NCBI RefSeq assembly: GCF_000276665.1
Contig: NW_004955426.1
Location: 486,919-550,918 of the forward strand
Length of the DNA stretch: 64,000 bases
Origin: Chinchilla lanigera
Taxonomy: Eukaryota; Chordata; Mammalia; Rodentia; Chinchillidae
Direction of reading: 5' to 3'
The notes under the pieces are model-generated. The model searched no databases, was not told the DNA's origin, and saw only the letters and a list, made by a program, of their open reading frames with translations. Below are positions 45,400 to 56,815 of this stretch, one piece after another. Position numbers and translations under genes: made by a program. Numbering within the stretch: position 1 is the stretch's first letter; the number at the start of each line of letters is the position of its first letter.

Positions 45400-46830
45400 A
45401 ATCCCAGGTCATTTTCTTTTAAATTAAGAAAATAATATGCATGGTTAAAAAATTCAAACTTCCTCCTAGTTATCCATTTCTAATGTATCCTTTCTGGGAA
45501 GTGTCCAGCATGTGACATATGTTTAATACGGATGGGACCCTCTGTGTATGCTGATCTGCACTTGGACTTTTCAGTCCTTTATCTCAGCTCTTCCTTCTTA
45601 CTGGCACATCCACTTTTATCTCACTCTGCAAGACTGTTGTTTGGCATTTGCTTGCATCGGTGTACTGTGGTTTTTTAATCATTCTTTTTTGGAAACATAA
45701 ATTTAGATTATTTTCAAGATTTTATTTTCACTACAGTATTCTTATTTTTTGTTTTAAAGAGAAAAAAACAATAAATATGATGCAGAATTTCAAAACAAGA
45801 TGATAGGAAATTAACAATGGTTATTATATTGCATACTGTTATCTTTATGTATGTATCTGTATATTTATTTCTTGCTGTATTACTGTATATCAGTAGTTTG
45901 GTTATTGCCAATAGCACTCCACTGTATAACTAAACTATAGTTTATTTTTTTTCCCATAGACATTTCATTGTTTCCAGGTTTGGGTTGGTATGAGAAGGCT
46001 TCTATCAACACTGAATTTGAACTTTCTTGTGAACATGTGTTTGAATGTTATAGTTTAAGTCTAGATGGCCCCCCAAGCCTCATGTGTTCATAGGTGGGGC
46101 TTTGTGGAGGTCGGTGGATTAGTCACTGGTGAGTTTATAGCTACATGTGATGAGGGAGGTGGTCCTGGTTTGGAGGAGGTGGTCACTGGAGGCGTGGCCT
46201 GGAAGGTTCTACCTCCCTCCCTCCTCCCTTGAGCTCTCTCTACTTCCTCTCTGAGGTGCCATGAACTGTTTCTCCTCTGCCATGCCCCTCTGCCATGCTG
46301 CCCTGCCTTGGAGCCAGCTGACTATGGGATGAAAATTCTACAAGCTATGAACCAATATAAACTTTTCCTCCTTGAAAGTGTGGGTTTTGGGGACTGTGTC
46401 CTAGCAACAAGAAAGTAACTAAGAGAGCATTTCTCTTGGGTAAATATTAGGGGTGATTGCTGGGTCATGACGTTTACCTAATGTTAGTTTTAGAAGATCT
46501 TGTCTGATTGTTTGTATAAATGTACTCACCTGCTAGCGCTGTATGAGCGTTCTAGTTGCTCCACTGAAGCACGATATTGATTGCCAAAACCCAGCATTAT
46601 CAGACTTTTTCACATTAGCCATTTTGATGGACGTGAAACAGTGTCCCATTGCAGGTTCAATCTGCATTTCCCAACACTTGTCAGTTTGGGTGACTCTTCG
46701 TATGTTTATTTTCATTCTTATCTTAATGAGTTGCCAGTACATGCCTTTTTCTTATTGTTCTTTTGGGTTATTGCCTTGTTCTTATTGATTTGAAGACAGT
46801 CTTTACATACTGTGGATACAACTCCTTAAT
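45400..46830 (-). mobile_element. Old L1 fragment, interrupted by an LTR
   Basis: CATTTCATTGTTTCCAGGTT, CTCTTGGGTAAATATTAGGG, GATTGCTGGGTCATGAC, GTATGAGCGTTCTAGTTGC, TAGCCATTTTGATGGACGTG and TTATTGATTTGAAGACAGTC are the reversed consecutive blocks of an ancient L1. The order continues across the LTR inserted at 46047-46427. Confidence 0.68.
46047..46427 (+). mobile_element. ERVL-MaLR solitary LTR, nested in L1
   Basis: TGTTATAGTTTAAGTCTAGA start, GGCGTGGCCTGGAAGG, TGCCTTGGAGCCAGCTGAC, AACCAATATAAACTTTTCC, and AGAAAGTAACTAAGAGA end. Full-length relative of 15971-16330, inserted in the L1 at 45400-46830. Confidence 0.8.
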
Positions 46831-46832
46831 CA

Positions 46833-47175
46833 GATTGCAATAGACTAAGTGTTTATGTCCCTATAAAATTCATATGTTGAAACCTTACCCCACTACATGA
46901 GAGAATTAGGAGATGGTGCTTTGAGGAGGGAATTAAGTCTCAGAGGGTTCAGTCCATGGTCGGTTGGCTCTGAGGCAGAAGAATCATGGTGAGAGGGCCT
47001 GGTGGAGCAAAGCTGCTTGTTCATGGGAAGCAGGAAGCACAGAGAGGAACAGTGCCAGAGAGGAAGAGATGAGTGAGCAGACATAGATCCCAAAGGCATG
47101 TCCGCATAACCCACCAGACACACCCAGCAGTGTGCTCTACTAGTCCCCCAGGGCAGATCCCAAAGCTAACACCAC
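46833..47175. mobile_element. Two abutting LTR fragments
   Basis: 46833-46945 resembles the 5' start of an MLT1-type LTR in plus orientation (AAAATTCATATGTTGAAACC, AGGAGATGGTGCTTTGAGG). 46945-47175 resembles a minus-oriented MaLR (TTCAGTCCATGGTCGGTTGG, GGGAAGCAGGAAGCACAG, ATCCCAAAGGCATGTCC). The junction is abrupt. Confidence 0.5.
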
Positions 47176-47240
47176 AGCTGGATTTAACTTGACCTTTCTT
47201 GTATCTGCATGCTTGGAGCAAATGTGTGCCATGAGGATAC

Positions 47241-47332
47241 ATTTTTTCTCTTTTGTGGGGTGGTGCTGGGATGGAATCCAGGGACTTGCACATGCTAGGC
47301 AAGCATTGTACCATTCAGCTATGCCTGCAGTG
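47241..47332 (-). mobile_element. Old ID-type SINE
   Basis: GTGGTGCTGGGATGGAATCCA, GCACATGCTAGGCAAGC and TACCATTCAGCTATGCC are a diverged reversed ID body. Confidence 0.65.
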
Positions 47333-48751
47333 GGATAACTTTGTTTTCATCAGAATACACCTAAAGAGTATTTTGAATACTTTAACCTGTTCCCTTCAGT
47401 AGACGAAGCATGTGGGCTTGTGGTCATTCCATCTTTGATCCCTTTTTCTAGGTCCTAGAGGGAAATGGACCAATAGCAGCTTAGGTACACCGCGCCTCAG
47501 GAGAGCCCCTGCTGGGGAGAAATGAGCAGTGGCTTGGTGAGGCCAGTGTCCCTGCAGCAAGTGTCGCCTGTCCCCGCCACATTCCTATCCCGGTATACTC
47601 CTCCCTGGCTCAGAATAACCTCAGTGTTTCCCCGGGGACTTCAAACCCAGCAGCTCATTTTCCCATTGGCTCATTCTAGGCGCCTCTCCTGGGATGGTGT
47701 CCCCCTAGTTTTGCTGCCTGACATTCCTTCCCCTGTCTGGTGTCTCTAGGAAGCCTCCCCTCATCATGTCAGCCCTTGTGCTCTGCCTCTCCCCTGGACC
47801 CTACAGCTGCTATTATTTCTGAATCGCTTATTCTGGCCTTTGTATCATTATTAAATATTTCACAGTTGCTTGTCTTGTTGCTCAAGCTGGAGGCCAAGCT
47901 ATGCAGGAGGTCAAAGCCCCTTTCTTACTCAAAGCAGTTGCTCAGTAAATATTTCATCGAGGATGAAGGAAAGGAGGCTAATGAGGGCAGAGAAAGGCAT
48001 GGCAGGGGGAGAGCTGTGCTCGAGATGCCCAGCAGTATGGGCAGGGCTTGCTGTCTTTAGGGGTTCAGATGGCACCCACCTTCTGCTCTCCATGTCCCGG
48101 ATGTCTGGTGCTTAATTGTCCCCAGACACTGGTGCTGTCTCGCCGAGACTTGCCCTGAACCTTTACTCCATGTTCTAAATGTTTGAATCAGAAAGATGTC
48201 GCAGCGGGGCATGATTAAGATGAGAAGACAATTCACTTCTGAGTCAGAACTTTCGTTTTTAAATTGAAAACAACAGCAACTGCAGGCAATCTTTTCCCCT
48301 CTGAGTGAGAGGCTGCAACCAAGGAAGCTGAGGGAATAGGACGGGTGGGCGCAGATGCCTCCCCTCGAGGCTACTCAAAGACATCATCCGCATGGAAAGC
48401 CAGGCCCCTGTGGGATGGAGCAACCGTTAATAGACCCTAAGCAAGAGCAGCGTGAGCCACTGCCAACCGAGTGTCACGGCTAACTGCTCAGTGGCTGGCA
48501 TGCTGGAGGAAGCTGTGGCATTGCAGGTAAAGTGAGACAAATATGGAAAGACATTTCACTTGTTTAGGGGAGTTTTTCACTTACTCCAGACAGATGATTT
48601 TGGATTTTTGTCCCTAGGTCTTGACAGATATTTTCCACTTAACTTCCCTGAGGTTTTCAGCAGAATGGAACGAGTGATGTGCAGTTTGTTTCCCCTTATA
48701 AAAACATTTCCCCAGATTTGAAAAGTCAAGAAAACAAATAGCACCAATTTA

Positions 48752-48755
<4 letters not shown>
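47333..48755. other. No recognisable gene or repeat
   Basis: Unique-looking sequence. The open frame at 47740-48060 has no signature. Confidence 0.4.
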
Positions 48756-48810
<55 letters not shown>

Positions 48811-48822
48811 CTCTCTCTCTCT
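48756..48822 (+). repeat. (CT)n microsatellite
   Basis: About 30 CT units with one TTTTT interruption near 48806. Confidence 0.95.
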
Positions 48823-49684
48823 GTGATTTATAAAAAGTACACAGTGTGAAAGTGAAACCCATGGTGTGGTTTTGGGGTGACTTGTATCATTCACAATCTG
48901 TCACTCATCTGCTAATGATGGGTTTGCTCTTTGCTATAGGGACATTCCAAGGAACCCATTCATCATCCCTTCCTGGATAGAGAGGAATGGAAATAAACCT
49001 ATATGGCATAGCACATTTTTGATCACAAAATCTCAAGACTGAAGATTCAACAGGGCTGGACCTTAGGGTCTCCTGGGATTGGGAGAAGTTTTGTTCCATG
49101 AGCGGGCCAGACTGGGCCCTTTTTCCATCTGCCCAGGCAGAATGCTCGGCCCATCAGGGGTTGCTGAGGGCAAGGCTCTGAAGAGGAGGTGTGAGTATGT
49201 TAATGGGAAAAGGGAGCCCTCAGAGATGCCTCCTGCCCTTACAAGACAGGAGGCGATACACATGGGGTGTGAGAGCACTGAGGTCCCAGCTCCTGGCTCT
49301 CGTGCAGCTCCAGCCCGAGGGTCTCCTCCCTGGTCCTAGCTCAGAGCCTAATCCTAGCCTAGGCAACAGATGCCCTGTGGCCCCACCAAAGAGCTTCCAC
49401 AAGTAGTGCGAAGTATGTACACAGGCTGAGTACCCTTTATCAAAAATGCCTGAGACCAGAAGGAATTGGTCTTAGGTTGATTTGGGGGTACAAGCAGGCA
49501 GCTCTTTGGCCAAATCTGGTGTCAGTTCTTCAGTTGGGATCCAAATGGAGGGAGGGTTCTCAGCTATCTAAGGGGTATAGGGGGCATTTCTCAAATGGAA
49601 TAAACTGTGGAAAAGATTAGATCTCACCTGGTGAAATCTTTTTGTACCAAAGAGAGGTAGGAGAAGGAAAGACAACCTGTGGGT
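48823..49684. other. No recognisable feature
   Basis: Unique-looking sequence; open frames near 49079-49406 are unrecognised. Confidence 0.4.
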
Positions 49685-49850
49685 TGGCCACTGTACCTCA
49701 CGCTTTACAAGCATTCTCTCATGTTAATTCTCACAGTGACCTTATAAAATAGGCGTTATTCCCATTAATTGGTTGGGAAGATTGAGATCTTCTACATTGC
49801 TTCCTGAGATTTGAAGCCATAAATATGTTGTAGCTTCTGACAAATAGTAA
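49685..49850 (-). mobile_element. MIR SINE
   Basis: GTTAATTCTCACAGTGACCTT, ATAAAATAGGCGTTATTCCC and TTGGGAAGATTGAGATC are a reversed MIR core. Confidence 0.52.
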
Positions 49851-50332
49851 AATCAATCCAGTAAGAACAAAGGAAATTACATTTATTTAGGGCTAATTAA
49901 GATTGTAATCTGAGGAAACACAGATTTAAGCAATTATGAAAATGTGATTGAAGTCTTACAAAATAGTGGTTTTATTTATAGATTTAAACCACAAAGGTGG
50001 GCTGGAAATTACATCATTTGTTAGGAATTATGGCTGGGGCCAGCAGAAGTTAAGCTGTTTTGTAAGGAAGGTATTGGGTACAGAGTAGGTGTCTGGGTAG
50101 TTTTGGAGAAGGAATATCTCCAACAGGTCAGAAGATGTTAAAACAATGCCACAGGAAGCTGCTGTTGGGTCCACTCCAAAGGTCAGCTCTCACAGAAATG
50201 GGGACATGGGGGTGACTGCTGTCCAATTCAAAAGCTCAGCTGCAGGCACCTCTGAGACCAGATTTAACAAATGCTTCCCAGCTCCAATTTTAGTATACAG
50301 AGCCATCACTACTGCATTTTGATTTTCTACTG
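49851..50332. other. AT-rich unique sequence
   Basis: Contains TAATTA-type motifs (GGCTAATTAAG near 49892; GCAATTATG near 49931). No repeat recognised. Confidence 0.38.
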
Positions 50333-50762
50333 TGTTGGTTTCTCATTACTGTCACAGAATCCCTGAGATAATTAACTTAAAATGAGGCTAGGTTTAGACC
50401 TGGCCATGTAGCTCAATAGTAGAGTACTGGTCTACCATGTGTGATGTTCTGGGCTCTGTCCCCAACACCAAAGGAAAAGAAGGAGGATAGGTTTATTTTA
50501 GGGCATGGTTTCAGGGTTGTCTCTCCCTGTTGCTTTGGGTCTGTGGTGGTGCAGTACATCTGGAGGGAGCTCACAGTGGAGGAAAACTGCTCCCTTCATT
50601 GCAGCTGGGAAGCAAAGAGAAAGGCAGAGACGTCCCCTCAAAGACATGCCCTAGCCAGCTAACTTCTTCCATTGTACCCCACCTGGTCATGGTTCCACCA
50701 CTGGGCTGAGGACTGTGCTTTAACACACGGGACTTTGGGGGACACTCAAGATCCAAACCAGC
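50333..50762 (-). mobile_element. ERVL-MaLR LTR carrying an ID SINE
   Basis: TGTTGGTTTCTCATTACTG, AGGTTTATTTTAGGGCATGG, CATGCCCTAGCCAGCTAAC, CACACGGGACTTTGGGGG and ATCCAAACCA define a reversed MaLR LTR. An ID element (50397-50482) splits it near its start. Confidence 0.72.
50397..50482 (+). mobile_element. ID-type SINE inside a MaLR LTR
   Basis: CATGTAGCTCAATAGTAGAG (A-box region) and TGTTCTGGGCTCTGTCCCC (B-box region), then an A/G-rich tail. Flanked by a near-identical 13-bp duplication (GAGGCTAGGTTTA / GAGGATAGGTTTA). Older than the GGTACCGG subfamily. Confidence 0.7.
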
Positions 50763-52159
50763 TCTTTCTTGATGTTACAAAGACTTTCCCACTGGTCTTA
50801 CTCTAGTCAGGCTCTGCTAGGCCTTCGAGGTCCTGACCTTGAGCTCTGTCCTTGGCCCATTTAGTCCAGTTTTAGCTATGAATTCTACTGGCTCAGTTAA
50901 ATGAAAATCTCTTGCCCTTGATACCTACCCAAATTCTTCTCTCCCCAACCCCCACATCTTATCACCTCGACCTTCAGCAGTCTTGTTGGGTCCATCCTAC
51001 AGAATCCCTTAGCTTTGGCATTTCCTCTTAGCAATTTTCCATGCACCGACTCCATTTTGCTCCTTGTGTATACATTGTCCCACGAAGGAGAACCCACGTC
51101 TTCTCTCCATGGAGGCATAAAGGCCTGATTTTGGAGCAGCAATTTCAGCCTGCTTGAGCAGATACCCACATGTTTCAAAAGGCCGGCATTATTATTTGTT
51201 GAGGAATCTGGACCCTTTTCTTGACTGTAGCACCTGTCACGTGCAGCCTGCAGAGCGAGTTCACGCAGTTCATTTTCCCTGTCCGCTGGGCCGACTCCTC
51301 CGACTGGCCCATTCATTAGGGTGCAGTCAGGAGGTGCACACTTCATTTGCTTTGTGGCCACTGCCTTATTTCCTCTCTTTTGGTCTGAGGAGAACCAATA
51401 AACCTTCCATCTTCAAATTTTCAGAGGAGTGCTTTCCATCGAGCTGGTTCTTGAATGCTCTTAAATGGGGGAAAAAAAAAAGAGCAGAAAACAAGCTGCT
51501 GTTTGGGCGATTTGCAAGTGCTCTGAAATTGCTGTTTTTCTGCTTCACAGGCCCAGAGATTGACAGCGCCTTCCCCAGACAGTCAACCAATTGGCGTTGG
51601 CTGGGATGCGCTGTTCAAAATTACTTCAGTGGTTTTCTTTCTTCCTTTTTAAAAAATGTCAATTGCTACTGAATGAAAACTAGAATTAATTTTTCATGGG
51701 CTAATGGTCCTGCACCACTACGCGGTGTACCTGCTGAGTTTGTGGGCTTTACAAATAACATTTACTCTCTATCTTTTCCCATCTGCCATCTCCTTGGAAT
51801 TGTGGTTTTTCACGGTGTTAGTCCCTCCTCCTCTCTGGCTTAATTTGATAAGAACAGATTACTACCCTGTGTGGAATACGAGAAAATTCTCTGCCGCTAA
51901 GGTCCAGTGGTCATAGTAAGAGGGGCGTTGGATTGGAGTCCAAAGCACATGGACAGTCAGTTCCCTTGTGCCTGTGGCAGTGCCTGGGCCAAGAAGCCAC
52001 TGTGTGAAGGTCACCCCAGTACCCGTTTCCTCTCTGCAGACCAAGGCACGGCTGACCTTTGCTGTGAGGCGCTGTCCTTTGCATTCTTGGACTTCTAATG
52101 TTGCCCAGGGCTACTAGGTTACATTCCAGGGGCACTGCTTCCCTACAGGTGACAATCAA
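50763..52159. other. Unique sequence of about 1.4 kb
   Basis: No repeat recognised. Two opposing open frames (50897-51361 minus, 154 codons; 51154-51672 plus, 172 codons) are not recognised. A long repeat-free stretch could hold conserved non-coding DNA. Confidence 0.4.
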
Positions 52160-52169
52160 CAATATCTGC

Positions 52170-52352
52170 CGAGCCGGGTGTGGTGGCACACGCCTGTAAT
52201 CCTGGGAGGCTGAGGCAGGAAGATTGTTGCTAGTTTGAGACCAGCCTGGGCTACAAAGTGAGCTCAAGGCCAGCCTGAACTGCATAGCGGGACCCTGTCT
52301 CAAAAGGACACAAAAAAACAAAAACAAAAACAGAAACAAAACAAAAAAAAAC
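52170..52352 (+). mobile_element. B1-type SINE with TSD
   Basis: GAGCCGGGTGTGGTGGCACA start (A box), TTTGAGACCAGCCTGGGCTA followed by a second AAGGCCAGCCTGAACTGCA copy (internal duplication), CCCTGTCTCAAAAGG and a CAAAAA-rich tail. Flanked by CAATATCTGC at 52160-52169 and 52353-52362. The best-preserved B1 in the window and the only one in plus orientation. Confidence 0.92.
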
Positions 52353-52561
52353 CAATATCTGCAGACATTGCTATAGGTCTCTTGTGGTGGTTGTGGTGGT
52401 GAGTGTTCCCAGCTGGGGATACTTCCATTGTGCTCACTGAGTGAAAATTCCCAGAGTCAGAGTTGAGGCGAAGGAAGAGAAAGAAGAGAGGGGAAGAAAC
52501 TGAGAAGATGATGGACTGGGGTTGCTGCAGCCTATGCTGAGACGCCAGACTGATGAATTCA

Positions 52562-52730
52562 TTGGTTGCCAACCCTGGTTGTATGTTGGAGTCACCTGGG
52601 AAGCTCACAAAACAATCCACGGTGTGAGCCCAGCCCTGAGATCCTGAATTAGTTGGTGTGAGGATGTGCTTCTCGGTCCCCTGGGTGACGCTAATGTGCT
52701 GCTGATCGGGAGCCAGAGGCTAAGAGCACA
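52562..52730 (+). mobile_element. MER5-type hAT-Charlie MITE
   Basis: TGGTTGCCAACCCTGGTTG, TTGGAGTCACCTGGGAAGC, GAGATCCTGAATTAGTTGG, GGGTGACGCTAATGTGC follow the palindromic MER5A/B layout. Old, non-coding. Confidence 0.66.
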
Positions 52731-52803
52731 GCCAGGCGCCTTCTGTGGGGCAGGGCTCAGCCAGGTGGACCACTGTCACAGTGACACGATGGCCTTATAG
52801 GAT

Positions 52804-53172
52804 TCTGTGTCTTACTCACTTTCTGTATTGCTGGGACAAAATACTCAACACCCACAACTTAAAGGAGGAGAAGTTTATATTGGCGCACATTTCGTGCCTG
52901 ATTGGCTGAGTCCAAGGCAGGACTGCATGGCAGAGGGGCCTGGCGGGGGACAGCTGCTCCAGGCAAGGTGGACAGGAAGCAGTGGGAGTCAAGGGAGGGG
53001 TGAGGGAAATATAATTTCTTGGGTCGAGTCTACAGTGGTCTGTCTATTCTGACCAGGCCCCGCATAGCAGCAAGTCAGCGCTGATGACACTATAATCCAG
53101 TCACATCCCAAAGGTCCTGCCCAGCGCTGCATGAGGCTTTAGGGAGAAACCTAGACATAAACCGTAACACCA
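52804..53172 (-). mobile_element. ERVL-MaLR solitary LTR
   Basis: GCTGGGACAAAATACTCAAC, AAAGGAGGAGAAGTTTATAT, CAAGGCAGGACTGCATGG, GGCTTTAGGGAGAAACC and AAACCGTAACACC form a full-length reversed MT/MST-like LTR. Confidence 0.76.
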
Positions 53173-53853
53173 GGTCTTTGAATGTGGTCGCTACATCCAC
53201 AAGCGCATACGTACTAAGTTGGTACGTGTTGCTGGGTGCTCTGCTCGCACTCTTAGGCCCTATTATGGGGACCAATGTTCTACTCCTCTCTGTGATCCCT
53301 GCGCCTGCACCTTGGCTTTTCCAGAAAGTCTGTACATTTGTTTTGTGGATGTCATCTTGTCAAGAACAGTGAAAAACAGAAAAGAAAAAAGAAAAAGAAA
53401 ACTATTCAGAAAATTATTACTGAATGCTTATTTGAATTTAATTTTAAAACCAAGGATGTTTACAAAATTCGTGACCTGGTTTCTGGATGCAAGTAAGACC
53501 TATAGAAAACCCTGGAAGACCTTGTCCCAGTCCAGAAGAATCCACATGTGTAACCCCAAGGGAAAGTTTTTGGAGTTCTAATAAGTTAATTCCAATCTGC
53601 CACTTCCAGTGTGACGCATGGTTAGAATAAAGAAGCCAAGGCATATTTGTAGTTATGGGGAGCCAAGGGGGCCCCCAGTCCAGCCAGAATAATGGTTAAC
53701 TGGAATAAAAGGTCTCAACCCAGGGTCTATCCCAGATTTTATTAATTTGTGAAGAAGGGAGAGGCCCAGGGATGAGTGAGTGTGAGAATAGTGGGAAGTG
53801 TATGAGTGCTGTGAACTGGGCTACATAGGAGGCCTGATAGCACTTTGCAATAT
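53173..53853. other. No recognisable feature
   Basis: Unique-looking sequence with an A-rich segment at 53372-53402. Confidence 0.4.
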
Positions 53854-53854
53854 G

Positions 53855-54056
53855 CAGAGAGAGAGACAGAGAGACAGAGAGACAGAGAGAGAGAGACAGA
53901 GAGAGAGACACAGAGACAGAGAGACAGAGGCAGAGAGAGAGACAGAGAGAGACAGAGAGAGAGAGACAAAGAGAGACAGAGAGAGAGACAGAGAGACAGA
54001 GAGAGAGAGACAGAGAGAGACAGAGAGACAGAGAGAGAGAGACAGAGAGAGAGAGG
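53855..54056 (+). repeat. GA/GACA-rich purine repeat, about 200 bp
   Basis: Interleaved GAGA and GACAGA units with a purine-rich plus strand over about 200 bp. All frames stay open (Arg/Glu/Asp/Thr repeats), so ORFs across it are artefacts. Confidence 0.95.
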
Positions 54057-55384
54057 TACAGAAAGAGTAATCAGCATACCACAGATGGGAGCAGTATCTA
54101 GTGTTTTGGGGTCAGTGCTTATGTGTAATCCATGCCCCGAGAAGTCATAGCTTCTTTTCTCGAGGCTCCTTCTCAGTCAACAGTGTGGCATCTCTTGGCC
54201 TAGCTCACACATATTCTTCACATAGTCAGTGAAGCAGGGCTTCACATTGCTTTAACGACTACACATAGACACCTTGGCTAGACCCGTGTGCATTGCTTAA
54301 AGCCAGTCACGGGGAGAAAGACAAAACTTAGCCAGCTCCCCACATATCAATCCACAGAAACAGGGCCAGGTTTAGCTCTTCTTTGAGGGAGAGTCTTCCA
54401 GGTGGTCCTCCACAATAACGAAATGCAACAAACATTGGGTGTGTTCACTGCAAGTACCGGCAACTGTGGTCCTCCCAGCCCTAAAGGATATGATAATCTA
54501 GTAGTGGTGGGGATTTGAGGATAAAGATCAACACGGAAATAACCATTATAGTTAAGCGTCATCAAATGAAAAGAACAATTGCAAATGCACCCAGTAAAAA
54601 TGAATGAGCAACACCTTAGGTAGGCGGAGAGGCGAGAGCTCCCTGGAGTGGATAGCTCTTGAAGAACAGGTGGACTCTCGTCTCACTGCTATGGGTGAGG
54701 TAGGGGAACTGGATAGCAGTCTAGTGAGCAGAACACAGAGGAAAATGATCCGGGCTCAGTAAGCAATAGATCTGGGCTAGTTTGTGGAGGTAACATTAGT
54801 GATTGGGGGTTGTTAAGGCCAGACAGGTGGACGGAGCAGGATTTAGGAGGGCTTGAATATGGAATCTGGCCTTATTTATAGGACTTGCCGCACGATAAGA
54901 CAGCACTGGCTGTTTCTGAAGGGCAAGGCTCCTTGCTTGGGTCTGGGCTTTAGGAGAATTCCGCTTGGGCCAGTTGGTGTTGGCAGAATGTTCGAGCGTA
55001 GGGTGGCTAAAACTGGAATAGAGGTTCAGTATCTGCTCGGGCTCCTCTTTTGTCTTCTGGAAGGGTTTGTGGCTGGGGTGGGGGAGTGAGGTTTCTCCCT
55101 CCCTGGCTCTGCGGTGAGAAATGGCCACCTGAAAGGATGGAGAAATAACCCCGAGACTCACGTGTCAGGCCCAGTGAGCGCTCAGCCGCGGAGAGAGCTT
55201 TCTCGAGCTGGCGACAGGGCCTGGCCAAGGTGGCCCACAGGCTGCGGCAGCAAAGAGGCCCCTGAACTCTCCATTCCTCAAAGAACGCATTTCCTGGGGA
55301 CGAAGATGTTTCTGGGCCTTTCATCAGTGAGATGTGGATTCCTATGACCCTCCACCTCTTCAACCGTTAACTGAGGTTTTCTGA
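54057..55384. other. No recognisable gene or repeat
   Basis: Unique-looking sequence; overlapping open frames at 54796-55363 have no signature. Confidence 0.4.
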
Positions 55385-55560
55385 GCACCTGCTACATGCC
55401 ACATGCTCTGCATGTTGTCACGTTTAAGCCTGAGACTTGTGAGGTGGGCATTCCTATTTCAAAGGATGGGGATTCAAGTCTTAGAGCAGCAAAGTTATTT
55501 GCCGGATCACTCAACATGTGACGGATGAGAGAGCAGAATCCAAGTGTGTCAGATGCTAAA
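55385..55560 (-). mobile_element. MIR SINE
   Basis: CACCTGCTACATGCCACATG, GAGGTGGGCATTCCTATTTC, CAAAGTTATTTGCCGGATCAC keep the reversed MIR order. Confidence 0.5.
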
Positions 55561-56331
55561 TCTTCCTTTGTACAAGAAATCCACTTTTCTTGAGTAGAAC
55601 ATGCTTATCAGAATTACTCAGCTCTCCTTAGGAGGGAGCTGCTTTCCCAGCCTCTCCTCACTCTGCACTTTTACATAGTTTCTATGTTTAAGGTGCCACA
55701 TGATGGTGGTGTTAAAAACCAAAGCTCAACCCATTTAGTGCAGAGCTCTGAGAGGCCCGTATTAGCTATTCGTAACTGCAGCACCTGTCTAGACCCAGAG
55801 GCATGCCTGGCTCACAGAGCACTCGGGTTTAAGAGGCAGCTTGCAGAGGAGCAAGGAGCAGCAGAAAACAAGAGGCACGGTGCCTGTCAGCTCACTCTCC
55901 TCGCAGGAGTCAAAGCCAGGGGACTTCCCTATCGTGAGGCGGACCCCAGACCCTTCAGACACCTGCTCTCCTCTCTCTTTGGATTTCTCGTGTGGAATGG
56001 TTGGAACTTGGATGTAAATGAGCCCAGGTGGGTCCGATCTGCCAGGGCCTAGACCATGAGGTCCCAGTAATGGCCTTGGCATAAACTCTATTTAACTATG
56101 GGGAAAATACAAAGACCTGAAAATAAAGCTCAGAGCAGCTACTGGCCAATGCCGAGTGGGAAAGCAGGATGTAGAGAAGGTCTACCTGACAACACAGGGG
56201 CAGGCAGAGTCGGGAGCGCAGTACACGAAGTGGAAAGTGTGATTTTATTTATGTTTCCCCATTTTCTAAGTTGTCTTTAGTGCTGTTTCTCTGTCTTTTT
56301 TTAAAAAAGAATAATCTACGTCACATTTTGT
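55561..56331. other. No recognisable feature
   Basis: Unique-looking sequence. The open frame at 55684-56052 is unrecognised. Confidence 0.4.
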
Positions 56332-56815
56332 GTTTCTTTAAATTTTTATTCTCATTACTCCATGTTTGCAGGGCACAGTGATTCCTCTCAGGGAGCTGCT
56401 GTCTGCACAGAACACATGTTCATTCTTCTTACATTCCCCTCTCCTCCCCTCCCCTCCCTCCCTCCACCTCTTGGTCCCTTTCTCACTTGAGAATGATCTG
56501 TCTCCTTGTTTCCTCTTATCTAGCATTTACTTTGCTCTTCAATGTATACTTTGGATTTCTCAAAGAAGAGAAACCATGTGGCATGTAAGCTTGGGAGAGT
56601 GATTTATTGCACTTAGCCTTGTGGTCTCAAATGCATCCATTTTCCTTCAAATGACTCCAGTGTACCCTTCTTTATAGTACAGTAGTACTCCATGGTCCCT
56701 AAATGCCACGTTTTCTTCATCTGTTCATTTTGACAGACGGAGAGGTGGCTCGGTGTTATTTCTCAGTGAGTGTTTGTTGGGGGCGGTTGTTGTGGTGTCA
56801 TGTACTAAAGCTACA
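56332..56815 (-). mobile_element. L1 3'-end fragment
   Basis: Starts CTTTAAATTTTTATTCTCAT, has a CT-rich tract at 56430-56470, then TAGTACAGTAGTACTCCATG, TTTTCTTCATCTGTTCATTTT and GACAGACGGAGAGGTGGC, the reversed L1 3' region. Confidence 0.6.

Noticed and set aside
51154..51672. 172-codon open frame, plus strand, opposite a 154-codon frame
   Set aside because: No recognisable motif. Overlapping open frames on both strands suggest chance, although sequence conservation should be checked.
53798..54150. Arg/Glu/Asp-rich open frames
   Set aside because: They are translations of the GA/GACA microsatellite.
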